A DNA stretch of 64,000 bases, from positions 1,178,001-1,242,000 of the forward strand of contig OZ246004.1 of assembly GCA_965230495.1 (NCBI GenBank), read 5' to 3'. This document shows positions 52,627 to 60,490 of the stretch, in pieces (positions within the stretch are counted from its first letter, which is position 1; each line of letters opens with the position of its first letter). The notes beneath the pieces were generated by a model that made no database searches, was not told where the DNA came from, and saw only the letters and a program-made list of their open reading frames with translations. The position numbers and the translations under genes were made by a program. The stretch comes from JACJYM01 sp965230495 (lineage in GTDB: Bacteria > Bacteroidota > Bacteroidia > Chitinophagales > Saprospiraceae).

Positions 52627-53510
52627 TTAGAAAATTGAGATGAAACGGGAAAATTTTTACCTTCTACATTATAATTATAAAAACCTTCTTTTGACTTTCT
52701 TCCTAGCTTACCTGCGTTTACCATGTTAACCAATAAAGGACAAGGAGCGTACTTGGGATTACCAAAACCTTGATGAAGTACGTCAAGGATAGCCAAACAT
52801 ACATCTAAACCTATAAAATCAGCTAAAAACAAGGGCCCCATAGGATGAGCCATTCCTAATTTCATAACGGTATCTATCTCAGTAACTCCTGCCACTCCTT
52901 CATACAGAGTATAGATAGCTTCATTAATCATTGGCATTAAAATTCTATTCGCAACGAAACCAGGATAATCATTAACCTCAACGGGTACTTTTCCAATATC
53001 TTCTGAAAGTCTCATTATGTTATTACAAACCTCATCTGAAGTTGAGTAACCTCTAATTACTTCCACTAACTTCATAATTGGAACCGGATTCATAAAATGC
53101 ATGCCAATTACTTTCTCAGGTCTAGATGTTGCACTTGCTATCTTGGTTATTGAAATAGAACTTGTATTTGTTGCCAGAATAGCACTAGCAGGAGAATACT
53201 CGTCCATTTCCCGAAAAATAGAGAGTTTGATATCTAAATTCTCTGTGGCGGCTTCGATTACCAACTCTGCATCTTTTACCGCTTTTCCTAGTTCGGTATG
53301 TTTAGTAATATTAGCCAGCGTTTTTAGTTTTTCTTCCACATTTATTTTCTCTTTAGCAATCATTCTATCCAAATTTTTGGAGATTGTTTTGATTGCTCTT
53401 TCCAAAGCTTCTAACGAAATATCGCAAAGATTTACCTGATGTCCTTTCATAGCAAATACCTGTGCAATACCATTTCCCATTGTACCGCTACCAATTACAG
53501 TTACATTCAT
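52623..53510 (-). CDS. hbd: 3-hydroxyacyl-CoA dehydrogenase, 3-hydroxybutyryl-CoA type
   Basis: 295 residues. NAD site VIGSGTMGNGIAQVFA at the N-terminus, TNTSSISITKIA, HFMNPVPIMKLVEVI and DYPGFVANRILMPMINEAI (in parts) match the family. It oxidises 3-hydroxyacyl-CoA in beta-oxidation or butyrate-type pathways. No thiolase or crotonase is adjacent. The next gene downstream is the glycosyltransferase, 4-nt overlap. Confidence 0.9.
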   Translation of the reverse strand: MNVTVIGSGTMGNGIAQVFAMKGHQVNLCDISLEALERAIKTISKNLDRMIAKEKINVEEKLKTLANITKHTELGKAVKDAELVIEAATENLDIKLSIFREMDEYSPASAILATNTSSISITKIASATSRPEKVIGMHFMNPVPIMKLVEVIRGYSTSDEVCNNIMRLSEDIGKVPVEVNDYPGFVANRILMPMINEAIYTLYEGVAGVTEIDTVMKLGMAHPMGPLFLADFIGLDVCLAILDVLHQGFGNPKYAPCPLLVNMVNAGKLGRKSKEGFYNYNVEGKNFPVSSQFSK

Positions 53511-53604
53511 AGATTATTTTTTTGAGAGTCCAAAGTTAAAAAAGATTCCCTAGGTGGCATCCAAATAAACAAAACAGTTTACCTTCATTATAAATATTAA
53601 ATAT

Positions 53605-54420
53605 TTGATACTTGTAGCTGATTGTGGTGGAACTCGTTCTGATTTTGCATTAATAAATAATGCTACCATTCAATTTTTCAAATCAAGTGGATATAACCCA
53701 ACAATTACAAGAAAACTGGAGTTTCCTTCAGCTATAAATAAGAATTGGGAAAATATTGAAAAGGCATTCTTTTACCTAGCAGGATATCAAGAATCCGAGT
53801 CTAGCAATCTTAATATTCCTGACCATATAGAGACTTGTATAAAAAATGACTTATATGGTGCCGCTTATGCCAGCATGGGTCATAACTCAGGAATTATTGT
53901 AATTCTTGGGACAGGGAGTTCGGCCGCAATATTTGAAAATGGACAGTTAATTGCTAAAATACCCTCTCTTGGATACATTATGGACAATGAGGGAGGTGCC
54001 ACTCACTTGGGAAAATTAATATTGAAGGATTACTTTTCCGGCTTGATGGATCAAAAAAATAAAGATCTATTAAAATCACATTTTAACACGAATCATAAAC
54101 AATTGCTTGCTCAATTGTATTCTAAAGACATTAAAACTGCTACTTTAATAGCGGAATATTCAAAATTTCTAAGTCGTTGTGATGAATCGTATAGAAAAAA
54201 GATTTTGGAGAAATCTCTAGATTCTTTTTTCCAATATAAAGTCCAGCCATTGAAGAATTGGAATAAATATACTTTCTATTTTTGTGGTGGAATAGCATAC
54301 TATTATCAAAAAGAAATTGTTGACTATTTTCGAAGAAAGAATATACTTATAAAATCAATTTTAAAAGAGCCAATTAATAACTTGGCCTTGTATCATAAAA
54401 GAAAATTCTATGGGAAATGA
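53605..54420 (+). CDS. BadF/BadG-family ATPase or N-acetylglucosamine-kinase-like protein
   Basis: 271 residues. ASKHA features are seen in ILVADCGGTRSDFALI (phosphate 1), GIIVILGTGSSAAIF (phosphate 2) and GGIAYYYQKE (adenosine region). The family includes GlcNAc kinase and BadF/BcrA activators. The start is TTG, matching the family N-terminus; no ATG exists in frame nearby. The stop overlaps pfkA by 11 nt, so an amino-sugar kinase feeding glycolysis is plausible. Confidence 0.7.
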   Translation: MILVADCGGTRSDFALINNATIQFFKSSGYNPTITRKLEFPSAINKNWENIEKAFFYLAGYQESESSNLNIPDHIETCIKNDLYGAAYASMGHNSGIIVILGTGSSAAIFENGQLIAKIPSLGYIMDNEGGATHLGKLILKDYFSGLMDQKNKDLLKSHFNTNHKQLLAQLYSKDIKTATLIAEYSKFLSRCDESYRKKILEKSLDSFFQYKVQPLKNWNKYTFYFCGGIAYYYQKEIVDYFRRKNILIKSILKEPINNLALYHKRKFYGK

Positions 54421-55393
54421 AATAAAGAGGATTGCGGTTTTTACCAGTGGAGGAGATGCTCCAGGTATGAATGCTGCTATCAGAGCAGTAGTTAGAACGG
54501 CAGGATATAAAGATTTACACGTATATGGTATATATAGAGGGTATGAAGGAATGATCAAAGGAAATATCAAGAGATTGGAGAAAAGAGATGTAGGTAACAT
54601 TATCCACAGAGGAGGTACGATTTTAAAAACGGCTCGAAGTCAAGAGTTTATGACAAAAGAAGGGCGTCAATTGGCTTATGAATCTTTAGTTGCTAATGAC
54701 ATAGACGCCTGCGTTGCCATTGGGGGTAATGGAACTTTTACCGGAGCCATGAAGTTTACTCAAGAATTTGGCATTCCATTTGTTGGACTACCAGGTACGA
54801 TAGATAATGATATTTATGGAACGGATTACTCCATTGGCTTTGATACCGCAATAAATACGGCTTCTGATGCTATTGACAAAATCAGAGATACTGCTGATAG
54901 TCATAATAGATTATTCTTTATTGAAGTAATGGGTCGTCACTCCGGATATATTGGTTTGCATACAGGTATAGGTAGCGGAGCGGAAGTTATTTTCCTACCC
55001 GAAACCGAAACGGACATAGATGAACTGGTAACTGACTTAAAAAAATCCGCAAAACGCCAAAAGCTATTCAATCTTGTTATTGTAGCAGAGGGTAACAAAA
55101 ATGGTGGAGCCATGGAATTAGCAGCTAAGGTTGAAGAGCGAACAGATATTTTTGATATAAGAGTCGCTATTATTGGGCATTTGCAGCGTGGAGGCTCCCC
55201 TACTTGTGGAGATCGAGTTCTAGCAAGTAGATTGGGTTATGCCGCTGTTGAAGCTCTAACTTCCGGTAAGAATAATGTGGCTCTTGGTGTTATCAATGAC
55301 CAAATTAGCTACACCCCTTTTGAGAAAGCTATTAGTAAATCAAAGGCTTTAAATGGTGACTTAGTAGATATGGCAACTATATTGGCAATGTAA
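54410..55393 (+). CDS. pfkA: ATP-dependent 6-phosphofructokinase
   Basis: 327 residues. FTSGGDAPGMNAAIRAVVR (ATP site), TIDNDIYGTDYSIGFDTA (Asp132 catalytic), VMGRHSGYIGL and HLQRGGSPT are intact. It phosphorylates fructose-6-phosphate in glycolysis. In the GGDGS segment that normally holds the Mg-ATP ligand Asp103 (E. coli number), this protein has GGNGT with Asn107, a substitution to check. Overlaps the upstream kinase by 11 nt and the cutA gene by one base (TAATG). Confidence 0.9.
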   Translation: MGNEIKRIAVFTSGGDAPGMNAAIRAVVRTAGYKDLHVYGIYRGYEGMIKGNIKRLEKRDVGNIIHRGGTILKTARSQEFMTKEGRQLAYESLVANDIDACVAIGGNGTFTGAMKFTQEFGIPFVGLPGTIDNDIYGTDYSIGFDTAINTASDAIDKIRDTADSHNRLFFIEVMGRHSGYIGLHTGIGSGAEVIFLPETETDIDELVTDLKKSAKRQKLFNLVIVAEGNKNGGAMELAAKVEERTDIFDIRVAIIGHLQRGGSPTCGDRVLASRLGYAAVEALTSGKNNVALGVINDQISYTPFEKAISKSKALNGDLVDMATILAM

Positions 55394-55707
55394 TGAAATA
55401 CAGCATTTCACTTATTTATGTAACTTTTCCGAATAAAGAAGAGGCTTCCCTCCTGTCAAAAGAGTTGATAAATGACAATCTTATAGCATGCAGCAATATA
55501 ACTCCAATCAACAGTTGTTATGTTTGGGAGGATAAATTTGAAAGTGACAACGAATTTGTAGGATTATTCAAGACATCTAATACAAAACTCGAAAAGGCTA
55601 TAATATATATAGAAGCTAAACATAGCTATAAAACACCATGTATTTTATCATGGCAGGTTCAAGCTAACAAGTCTTATTACGAGTGGATTAATAAAGAAAC
55701 CTCATGA
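55393..55707 (+). CDS. cutA: CutA-type divalent-cation tolerance protein
   Basis: 104 residues. IYVTFPNKEEASLLSKELI, LIACSNITPINSCYVWED and KTPCILSWQV match CutA1, a small trimer of the ferredoxin-like fold. CutA is linked to copper tolerance in E. coli but its role is unclear. Start ATG overlaps the pfkA stop by one base. The stop overlaps the sirtuin gene by 4 nt. Confidence 0.85.
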   Translation: MKYSISLIYVTFPNKEEASLLSKELINDNLIACSNITPINSCYVWEDKFESDNEFVGLFKTSNTKLEKAIIYIEAKHSYKTPCILSWQVQANKSYYEWINKETS

Positions 55708-56390
55708 AACACCTAACTGTTTTATCTGGAGCTGGGATAAGTGCCGAAAGTGGTTTAAAAACTTTTAGGGACGCCGATGGTTTGTGGGAAGGTCATGATA
55801 TTATGGAAGTAGCATCACCTCTTGGGTGGCAGAAAAATCCTAGTTTAGTACTCGAATTTTATAATCAACGACGGAGACAACTCTTTGAGGTAAAACCCAA
55901 TATTGCCCATGAAAAAATTGCTTTGCTTCAATCAAGATATAAAGTACAAATCGTAACACAGAATGTCGATGATTTGCACGAAAGGGCAGGCAGCAAAAAT
56001 GTATTACATCTCCACGGAGAATTATTAAAAGTAAGAAGTGTTTTTGACGATTCTCAAACATTTAAGTGCTCGGAAGATATTAACATTGGTGATGTTGCCC
56101 CAAATGGTGGTCAACTAAGGCCACATATAGTTTGGTTTGGAGAAGCTGTTCCAATGATGGAACCTGCTATACAGTTTGTTCAAAAAGCAGAGATATTAGT
56201 TATCATTGGCACAAGTCTACAAGTATATCCTGCGGCAGGTCTAATTAATTTTGCAAACCGGAATATTCCTATTTATTACATAGATCCAAAACCTAATATA
56301 TCCTATGAGCTTAAACATTTACCGAATCTAACTGTAATACCTCAAAAAGCTTCAGTAGGTATTTTGGAATTAGAGAACCTCCTCCCCTAA
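55704..56390 (+). CDS. Sirtuin NAD-dependent protein deacylase (SIRT5-like, no zinc cysteines)
   Basis: 228 residues. VLSGAGISAESGLKTFRD (NAD site), QNVDDLHERAG and HLHGEL (catalytic His) are clear. Tyr53 and Arg56 in FYNQRRRQL fit the Y-x2-R motif of desuccinylase/demalonylase sirtuins. The four zinc cysteines of CobB-type enzymes are absent; only one Cys is seen in that stretch, as in many Bacteroidota homologues. Translationally coupled to cutA (ATGA). Confidence 0.85.
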   Translation: MKHLTVLSGAGISAESGLKTFRDADGLWEGHDIMEVASPLGWQKNPSLVLEFYNQRRRQLFEVKPNIAHEKIALLQSRYKVQIVTQNVDDLHERAGSKNVLHLHGELLKVRSVFDDSQTFKCSEDINIGDVAPNGGQLRPHIVWFGEAVPMMEPAIQFVQKAEILVIIGTSLQVYPAAGLINFANRNIPIYYIDPKPNISYELKHLPNLTVIPQKASVGILELENLLP

Positions 56391-56510
56391 TGTTTGTTAT
56401 CTCCAATTATAATTTCGAATTAACCAACAATTACGGGCTAATCATTTCAAATATAAATATTTTGTATTATTTTAGTGCAGAACATTATTATCTAACAAAA
56501 TTACAGCAAC

Positions 56511-56768
56511 ATGAATATTACATTTGATGAGTTAAGAAAAATCAAACATCAGCTTCCTACAGGCAGTGTCAGTCAAATCGCTAAAAAATTAAATATTGAC
56601 GAACAAACAGTAAGAAATTATTTCGGTGCTAAAAAATATAAAGACGGTCAGTTGGTTGGTAAACATATCCAACCCGGACCTAATGGAGGAATTGTAAGTT
56701 TAGAGGATGAAAGTATACTTAACGCTGCTAAAGAGATAATAAATAATAGTAAATTGGTAGGAGCATAA
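56511..56768 (+). CDS. Small HTH DNA-binding protein
   Basis: 85 residues. The helix-turn-helix-like SVSQIAKKLNIDEQTVRNYF (residues 19-38) is followed by GPNGGIVSLEDESILNAAK. The pattern is shared by a small, conserved Bacteroidota protein with no assigned function. It lies alone with its own terminator, so a nucleoid or regulatory role is possible. The region 56391-56510 upstream has no perfect -7 box. Confidence 0.65.
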   Translation: MNITFDELRKIKHQLPTGSVSQIAKKLNIDEQTVRNYFGAKKYKDGQLVGKHIQPGPNGGIVSLEDESILNAAKEIINNSKLVGA

Positions 56769-56786
56769 ACTCCTACTTCAATAATT

Positions 56787-56824
56787 AAAAAGCCAAGTCA
56801 TGGTATTATGACTTGGCTTTTTTC
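56787..56824 (+). terminator. Intrinsic terminator after the HTH gene
   Basis: AAAAAGCCAAGTCAT-GGTATT-ATGACTTGGCTTTTTT, a long perfect stem with A and T flanks, ending the HTH transcript before dapB. Confidence 0.9.
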
Positions 56825-56852
56825 ATTTAAACCTTAAAATGAAGTCTTTTGT

Positions 56853-56860
56853 TAAATTTG
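56853..56860 (+). promoter_or_regulatory. -7 promoter box (TAAATTTG) of dapB
   Basis: A full TAnnTTTG match, 21 nt before the dapB ATG. It follows the terminator of the HTH gene directly, so dapB-dnaG is a new unit. Confidence 0.5.
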
Positions 56861-56881
56861 TATTCAAATGATTGAAAAGAT

Positions 56882-57595
56882 ATGAAAATAGCTTTAGTCG
56901 GTTACGGAAAAATGGGTAAAGTTGTTGAAGAAATTGCTCTTCAACAAGGGCATACTATAAGTTTTAAGATAAGAAGTAATAATGCTGATGAGATTTTCAA
57001 GATAAACCCTAACAACACAGATGTCGCCATAGAATTTAGTATCCCCGCCACTGCACCTAAAAACTTAGTTACGCTAATAACCAACAAGGTACCTGTTGTA
57101 TGTGGTACAACCGCTTGGCTTGATCAGTGGGAAAAAGTAGAAGAGTCCGTATTAAGATATAATGGTGCATTTTTATATGCTTCTAACTTTAGTATTGGAG
57201 TTAATATATTCTTTGCGATCAACCAAAGGTTATCAGCGATTATGAATGATCAACCATCTTATGAAGTAGAAATAACAGAAATTCATCATATTCATAAATT
57301 AGATAAGCCCAGTGGTACAGGTATTAGCCTAGCTCATGGAATTATTAGAAATCATGAGAATTATGATAGATGGCTTGAAAGCCCTAAAGAGCCGTCTGAT
57401 ATTCCAATAAATTCATTGCGACAAGAAAATGTACCTGGCACACATATGGTTAAATGGTCCAACGAAATAGATGAAATTGAAATTAAGCATACGGCTAAAA
57501 GTAGAAAAGGGTTTGCAAAGGGAGCCGTACTTGCTGCCGAATGGATCGTAAACAAAGAAGGAATTTATTCTATGAATGATGTCTTAAATCTATAG
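56882..57595 (+). CDS. dapB: 4-hydroxy-tetrahydrodipicolinate reductase
   Basis: 237 residues. The NAD(P) motif LVGYGKMGKVVEEIA, CGTTAWLDQWEKVEE and the substrate motif EIHHIHKLDKPSGTGISLA (catalytic His and Lys) identify DapB, which reduces HTPA in lysine and diaminopimelate synthesis. The length is a bit below the E. coli 273, as in Bacteroidota. dnaG begins 5 nt after the stop. Confidence 0.93.
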   Translation: MKIALVGYGKMGKVVEEIALQQGHTISFKIRSNNADEIFKINPNNTDVAIEFSIPATAPKNLVTLITNKVPVVCGTTAWLDQWEKVEESVLRYNGAFLYASNFSIGVNIFFAINQRLSAIMNDQPSYEVEITEIHHIHKLDKPSGTGISLAHGIIRNHENYDRWLESPKEPSDIPINSLRQENVPGTHMVKWSNEIDEIEIKHTAKSRKGFAKGAVLAAEWIVNKEGIYSMNDVLNL

Positions 57596-57600
57596 TCTAA

Positions 57601-59541
57601 ATGATTAAACAAAAGACCATAGACGAAATTTTCGCTACCGCCAAAATCGAAGAGGTAGTAGAAGACTTTCTGAATCTAAAGAGAAGAGGCGTAAACATGA
57701 TTGGACTCTGTCCTTTTCATGACGAAAAAACTCCTTCATTTACTGTTTCTCCTGCTAAAAATCTTTATAAATGCTTCGGTTGTGGTAAAGGAGGTACTCC
57801 TGTTTCCTTTGTCATGGAACATGAAGCATATAGCTATCCGGAAGCATTAAGATATTTAGCTAAGAAGTATAATATAGAAATAGAAGAAAAGCAATTCACT
57901 CAAGAAGACCTTCAAGAAAAACAAAAAATTGATAGCTTTTACATCATTAATGAATTTGCCAGAGAACACTTCAAAAATAATCTTTTTAACACTGAGGAAG
58001 GTAAAGCAATTGGATTATCATATTTCAAAAATCGTGGTTTTAGAGAAAATACGATTAAAAAATTTAACCTAGGCTTCGCTTTAGGTTCGGGTAGAGATTT
58101 TCGAGAAACTGCTAAATCAAAATCTTATAACGAAACATATACTAAAGAACTAGGCTTAGTAAGTAGTAAGAATAATGACTTTTTCAGAGATAGGGTCATG
58201 TTTACAATTCATAATATTAGTGGTAAAGCCATCGCTTTTGCGGGAAGAACTCTTAAAAATGATAAGAAGATCCCTAAATACATTAACAGCCCGGAATCCG
58301 ATATTTATAATAAGAGGAAGGTCCTTTTTGGTCTATACTTTGCTAAAACAGCCATTAGAAAAGCAGATGAATGTATTCTTGTCGAAGGGTACACAGATGT
58401 CATAAGTTTAAGTCAATCTGGTGTTGAAAATGTTGTTGCTAGTTCCGGAACATCTCTAACTAAAGAGCAAATTATCCTTATAAAGAGATATACTGAAAAT
58501 ATCAAAATCATTTATGATGGTGATGCCGCAGGTATAAAAGCGGCATTAAGAGGAATGGATCTAATATTAGAGGCAGACATGAATGTCAAGTTGGTCATGC
58601 TCCCTACCGGTGAAGATCCTGATTCATTCATGAAATTAAAAGGATATGAGGGTTTTGTTGAATACTTAAATGAAAACTCGAAAGACTTTATACTCTTCAA
58701 AACTGAACTTCTTCTTACTGAAGCTGGTAATGATCCTGTTAAAAAGGCAAATCTACTGAAAGATATTGTGACAAGTATTGCAAAAATACCGGATTTAGTA
58801 AAAAGGTCCGTTTACATTCAAGAATGTTCTATAAAACTAAACATGGACGAAAATGTCATCATTAAGTCCGTAAATTCAGAAATAAAAAATAATATTAAGG
58901 CCAACCGACTGCAGCAACAAAGAGAAGCAAACGTAAGCCACTACGAGGATAAATTTGAAACTGTTAAAACCACTCCCTATCAAGGGCCAAAACAACAGGA
59001 TTCTTTCGTCTCTAACGAAGACCATCAGGAAAAAGATATTATTAGAATTTTGGTTACTCTAGGCCATAAATCATATGATGATGATCAAAATATTGATATC
59101 GCCACATATGTACTTAGTAATATTGAGGATATGTTGGGGTCTTTCAAAAATCCTTTATATCAAAAAATTGTCAATACTATCGTAGAAAAAATTAATGCAG
59201 GAGTTTCCGTTTCTCCTGAATATTTTAAAAATCATGAAAATCAAGAAATTCGTGAATTGGCCATTGACATGATGACCACTCCGTATAATTATGCGAACTG
59301 GGAAGAAAAAGGAGTTTACCTACAGACACAAAGAGAACCTGAATTGAATGGTAAAAAGGATAGCAAACAAGCCATATTAAGGTTTAAACTTAAGAAAATT
59401 AACGCTGCTATCCAGGATACAGAAAGTAAGATAAAAAATGCTGTCTCCGAAATCGATAGAGATACATATATCAAAGTACTTCAGCACTATTATGAACAAA
59501 GAAGTATTATCGCCAAAGAACTAAATACAGTTGTATTTTAA
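57601..59541 (+). CDS. dnaG: DNA primase
   Basis: 646 residues. The CHC2 zinc ribbon uses Cys37, His40, Cys58 and Cys61 (CPFH...CFGC). The RNA polymerase core includes EGYTDVISLSQSGV (Toprim acidic Glu) and IYDGDAAGIKAA (Toprim Asp-x-Asp). The C-terminal ~180 residues form the DnaB-binding domain. It makes primers in replication. It follows dapB by 5 nt, an unusual pair. Confidence 0.95.
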   Translation: MIKQKTIDEIFATAKIEEVVEDFLNLKRRGVNMIGLCPFHDEKTPSFTVSPAKNLYKCFGCGKGGTPVSFVMEHEAYSYPEALRYLAKKYNIEIEEKQFTQEDLQEKQKIDSFYIINEFAREHFKNNLFNTEEGKAIGLSYFKNRGFRENTIKKFNLGFALGSGRDFRETAKSKSYNETYTKELGLVSSKNNDFFRDRVMFTIHNISGKAIAFAGRTLKNDKKIPKYINSPESDIYNKRKVLFGLYFAKTAIRKADECILVEGYTDVISLSQSGVENVVASSGTSLTKEQIILIKRYTENIKIIYDGDAAGIKAALRGMDLILEADMNVKLVMLPTGEDPDSFMKLKGYEGFVEYLNENSKDFILFKTELLLTEAGNDPVKKANLLKDIVTSIAKIPDLVKRSVYIQECSIKLNMDENVIIKSVNSEIKNNIKANRLQQQREANVSHYEDKFETVKTTPYQGPKQQDSFVSNEDHQEKDIIRILVTLGHKSYDDDQNIDIATYVLSNIEDMLGSFKNPLYQKIVNTIVEKINAGVSVSPEYFKNHENQEIRELAIDMMTTPYNYANWEEKGVYLQTQREPELNGKKDSKQAILRFKLKKINAAIQDTESKIKNAVSEIDRDTYIKVLQHYYEQRSIIAKELNTVVF

Positions 59542-59554
59542 AAAAAAAACACTA

Positions 59555-60430
59555 TTAATCAACCAAATAGTTTCTTCTATTGACGGTTGACAAAATCCCA
59601 AGACCATTATCTACATTCGTCCATATAGTAGTCGGAGACGCGAAAGGGTTATCTTCCGCTTCATCATTCTTGTCTCGTGTTTTAGAGTATTTAAAGTAAG
59701 CTTCGGAGATATTCATCCACTCAACGAAAACCGTTCCCTCAGCATCTTCCGCTGTCATGGGGTACAAAAGGAAATCGAAAGTCTTGGTTTCTCCATCAAA
59801 GCTTGAATCCTCAACTAATAAAATATAATAATGATGCGACTCCGAGGCAGCCGGATCTATACATTGAATATGCGTAGGTTGTGGTTCAGAATTATACATT
59901 TCCGTTAAAATTCTAATAGCATAAAAATTATTACCTGGTGGATCATTAAGCGTGACTTCAACCTTACTTCGTTGGTCTCCTTCCGTATCAAGTCCTCCAT
60001 TCTCAAAGAAAACAGCACTTTCAATTCCTACAAATTCCGGAATAGTTCCTATTACTGATGCAGTAGGATACGAAGGATGAGTAACTTCTATAGTTATTAA
60101 ATCGCCAACATCAACTCCTTCTTCAAGATTAACTTTGTAATTATAAAAGGTGAAATCTTCTAGATTTTCCACAGGATAAGACATGTTATTAACTTTAAAA
60201 AAAACTTCAGCATCATTAATATTATATTCCAAATGATTACTAACCTCATCTAATATTCCAATACTTTTTGATACTCGAATCAATGCCACTGTGTCTCCAT
60301 AATTCACTTCAGATTCCAAAACCAGCAATGGCTCATGTGGTGGTGGATCAATTTCCAATACAGTTTCAAATGCATCCTCACATGAAATAAAAACTGTTAT
60401 TAGAATACAAATCGCTATTATCTCTTTCAT
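59555..60430 (-). CDS. DUF4249 lipoprotein partner of TonB-dependent receptor
   Basis: 291 residues. The lipobox sits in ILITVFISCED (Cys17); the body starts with LEIDPPPHEPLLVLES and shows beta strands of DUF4249 (VGDLITIEVTHPSYPTA). DUF4249 genes follow TonB-dependent receptors in many Bacteroidota and are thought to be surface or outer-membrane accessory lipoproteins. Here it lies 60 bp after the receptor gene in the same direction. Convergent with dnaG, 13 bp apart. Confidence 0.85.
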   Translation of the reverse strand: MKEIIAICILITVFISCEDAFETVLEIDPPPHEPLLVLESEVNYGDTVALIRVSKSIGILDEVSNHLEYNINDAEVFFKVNNMSYPVENLEDFTFYNYKVNLEEGVDVGDLITIEVTHPSYPTASVIGTIPEFVGIESAVFFENGGLDTEGDQRSKVEVTLNDPPGNNFYAIRILTEMYNSEPQPTHIQCIDPAASESHHYYILLVEDSSFDGETKTFDFLLYPMTAEDAEGTVFVEWMNISEAYFKYSKTRDKNDEAEDNPFASPTTIWTNVDNGLGILSTVNRRNYLVD

Positions 60431-60490
60431 ATCTTGTTTTCTTTCTTAATTGCTTGTCTTATAATCTCTTTAATACTAAGCCAATTCAAA

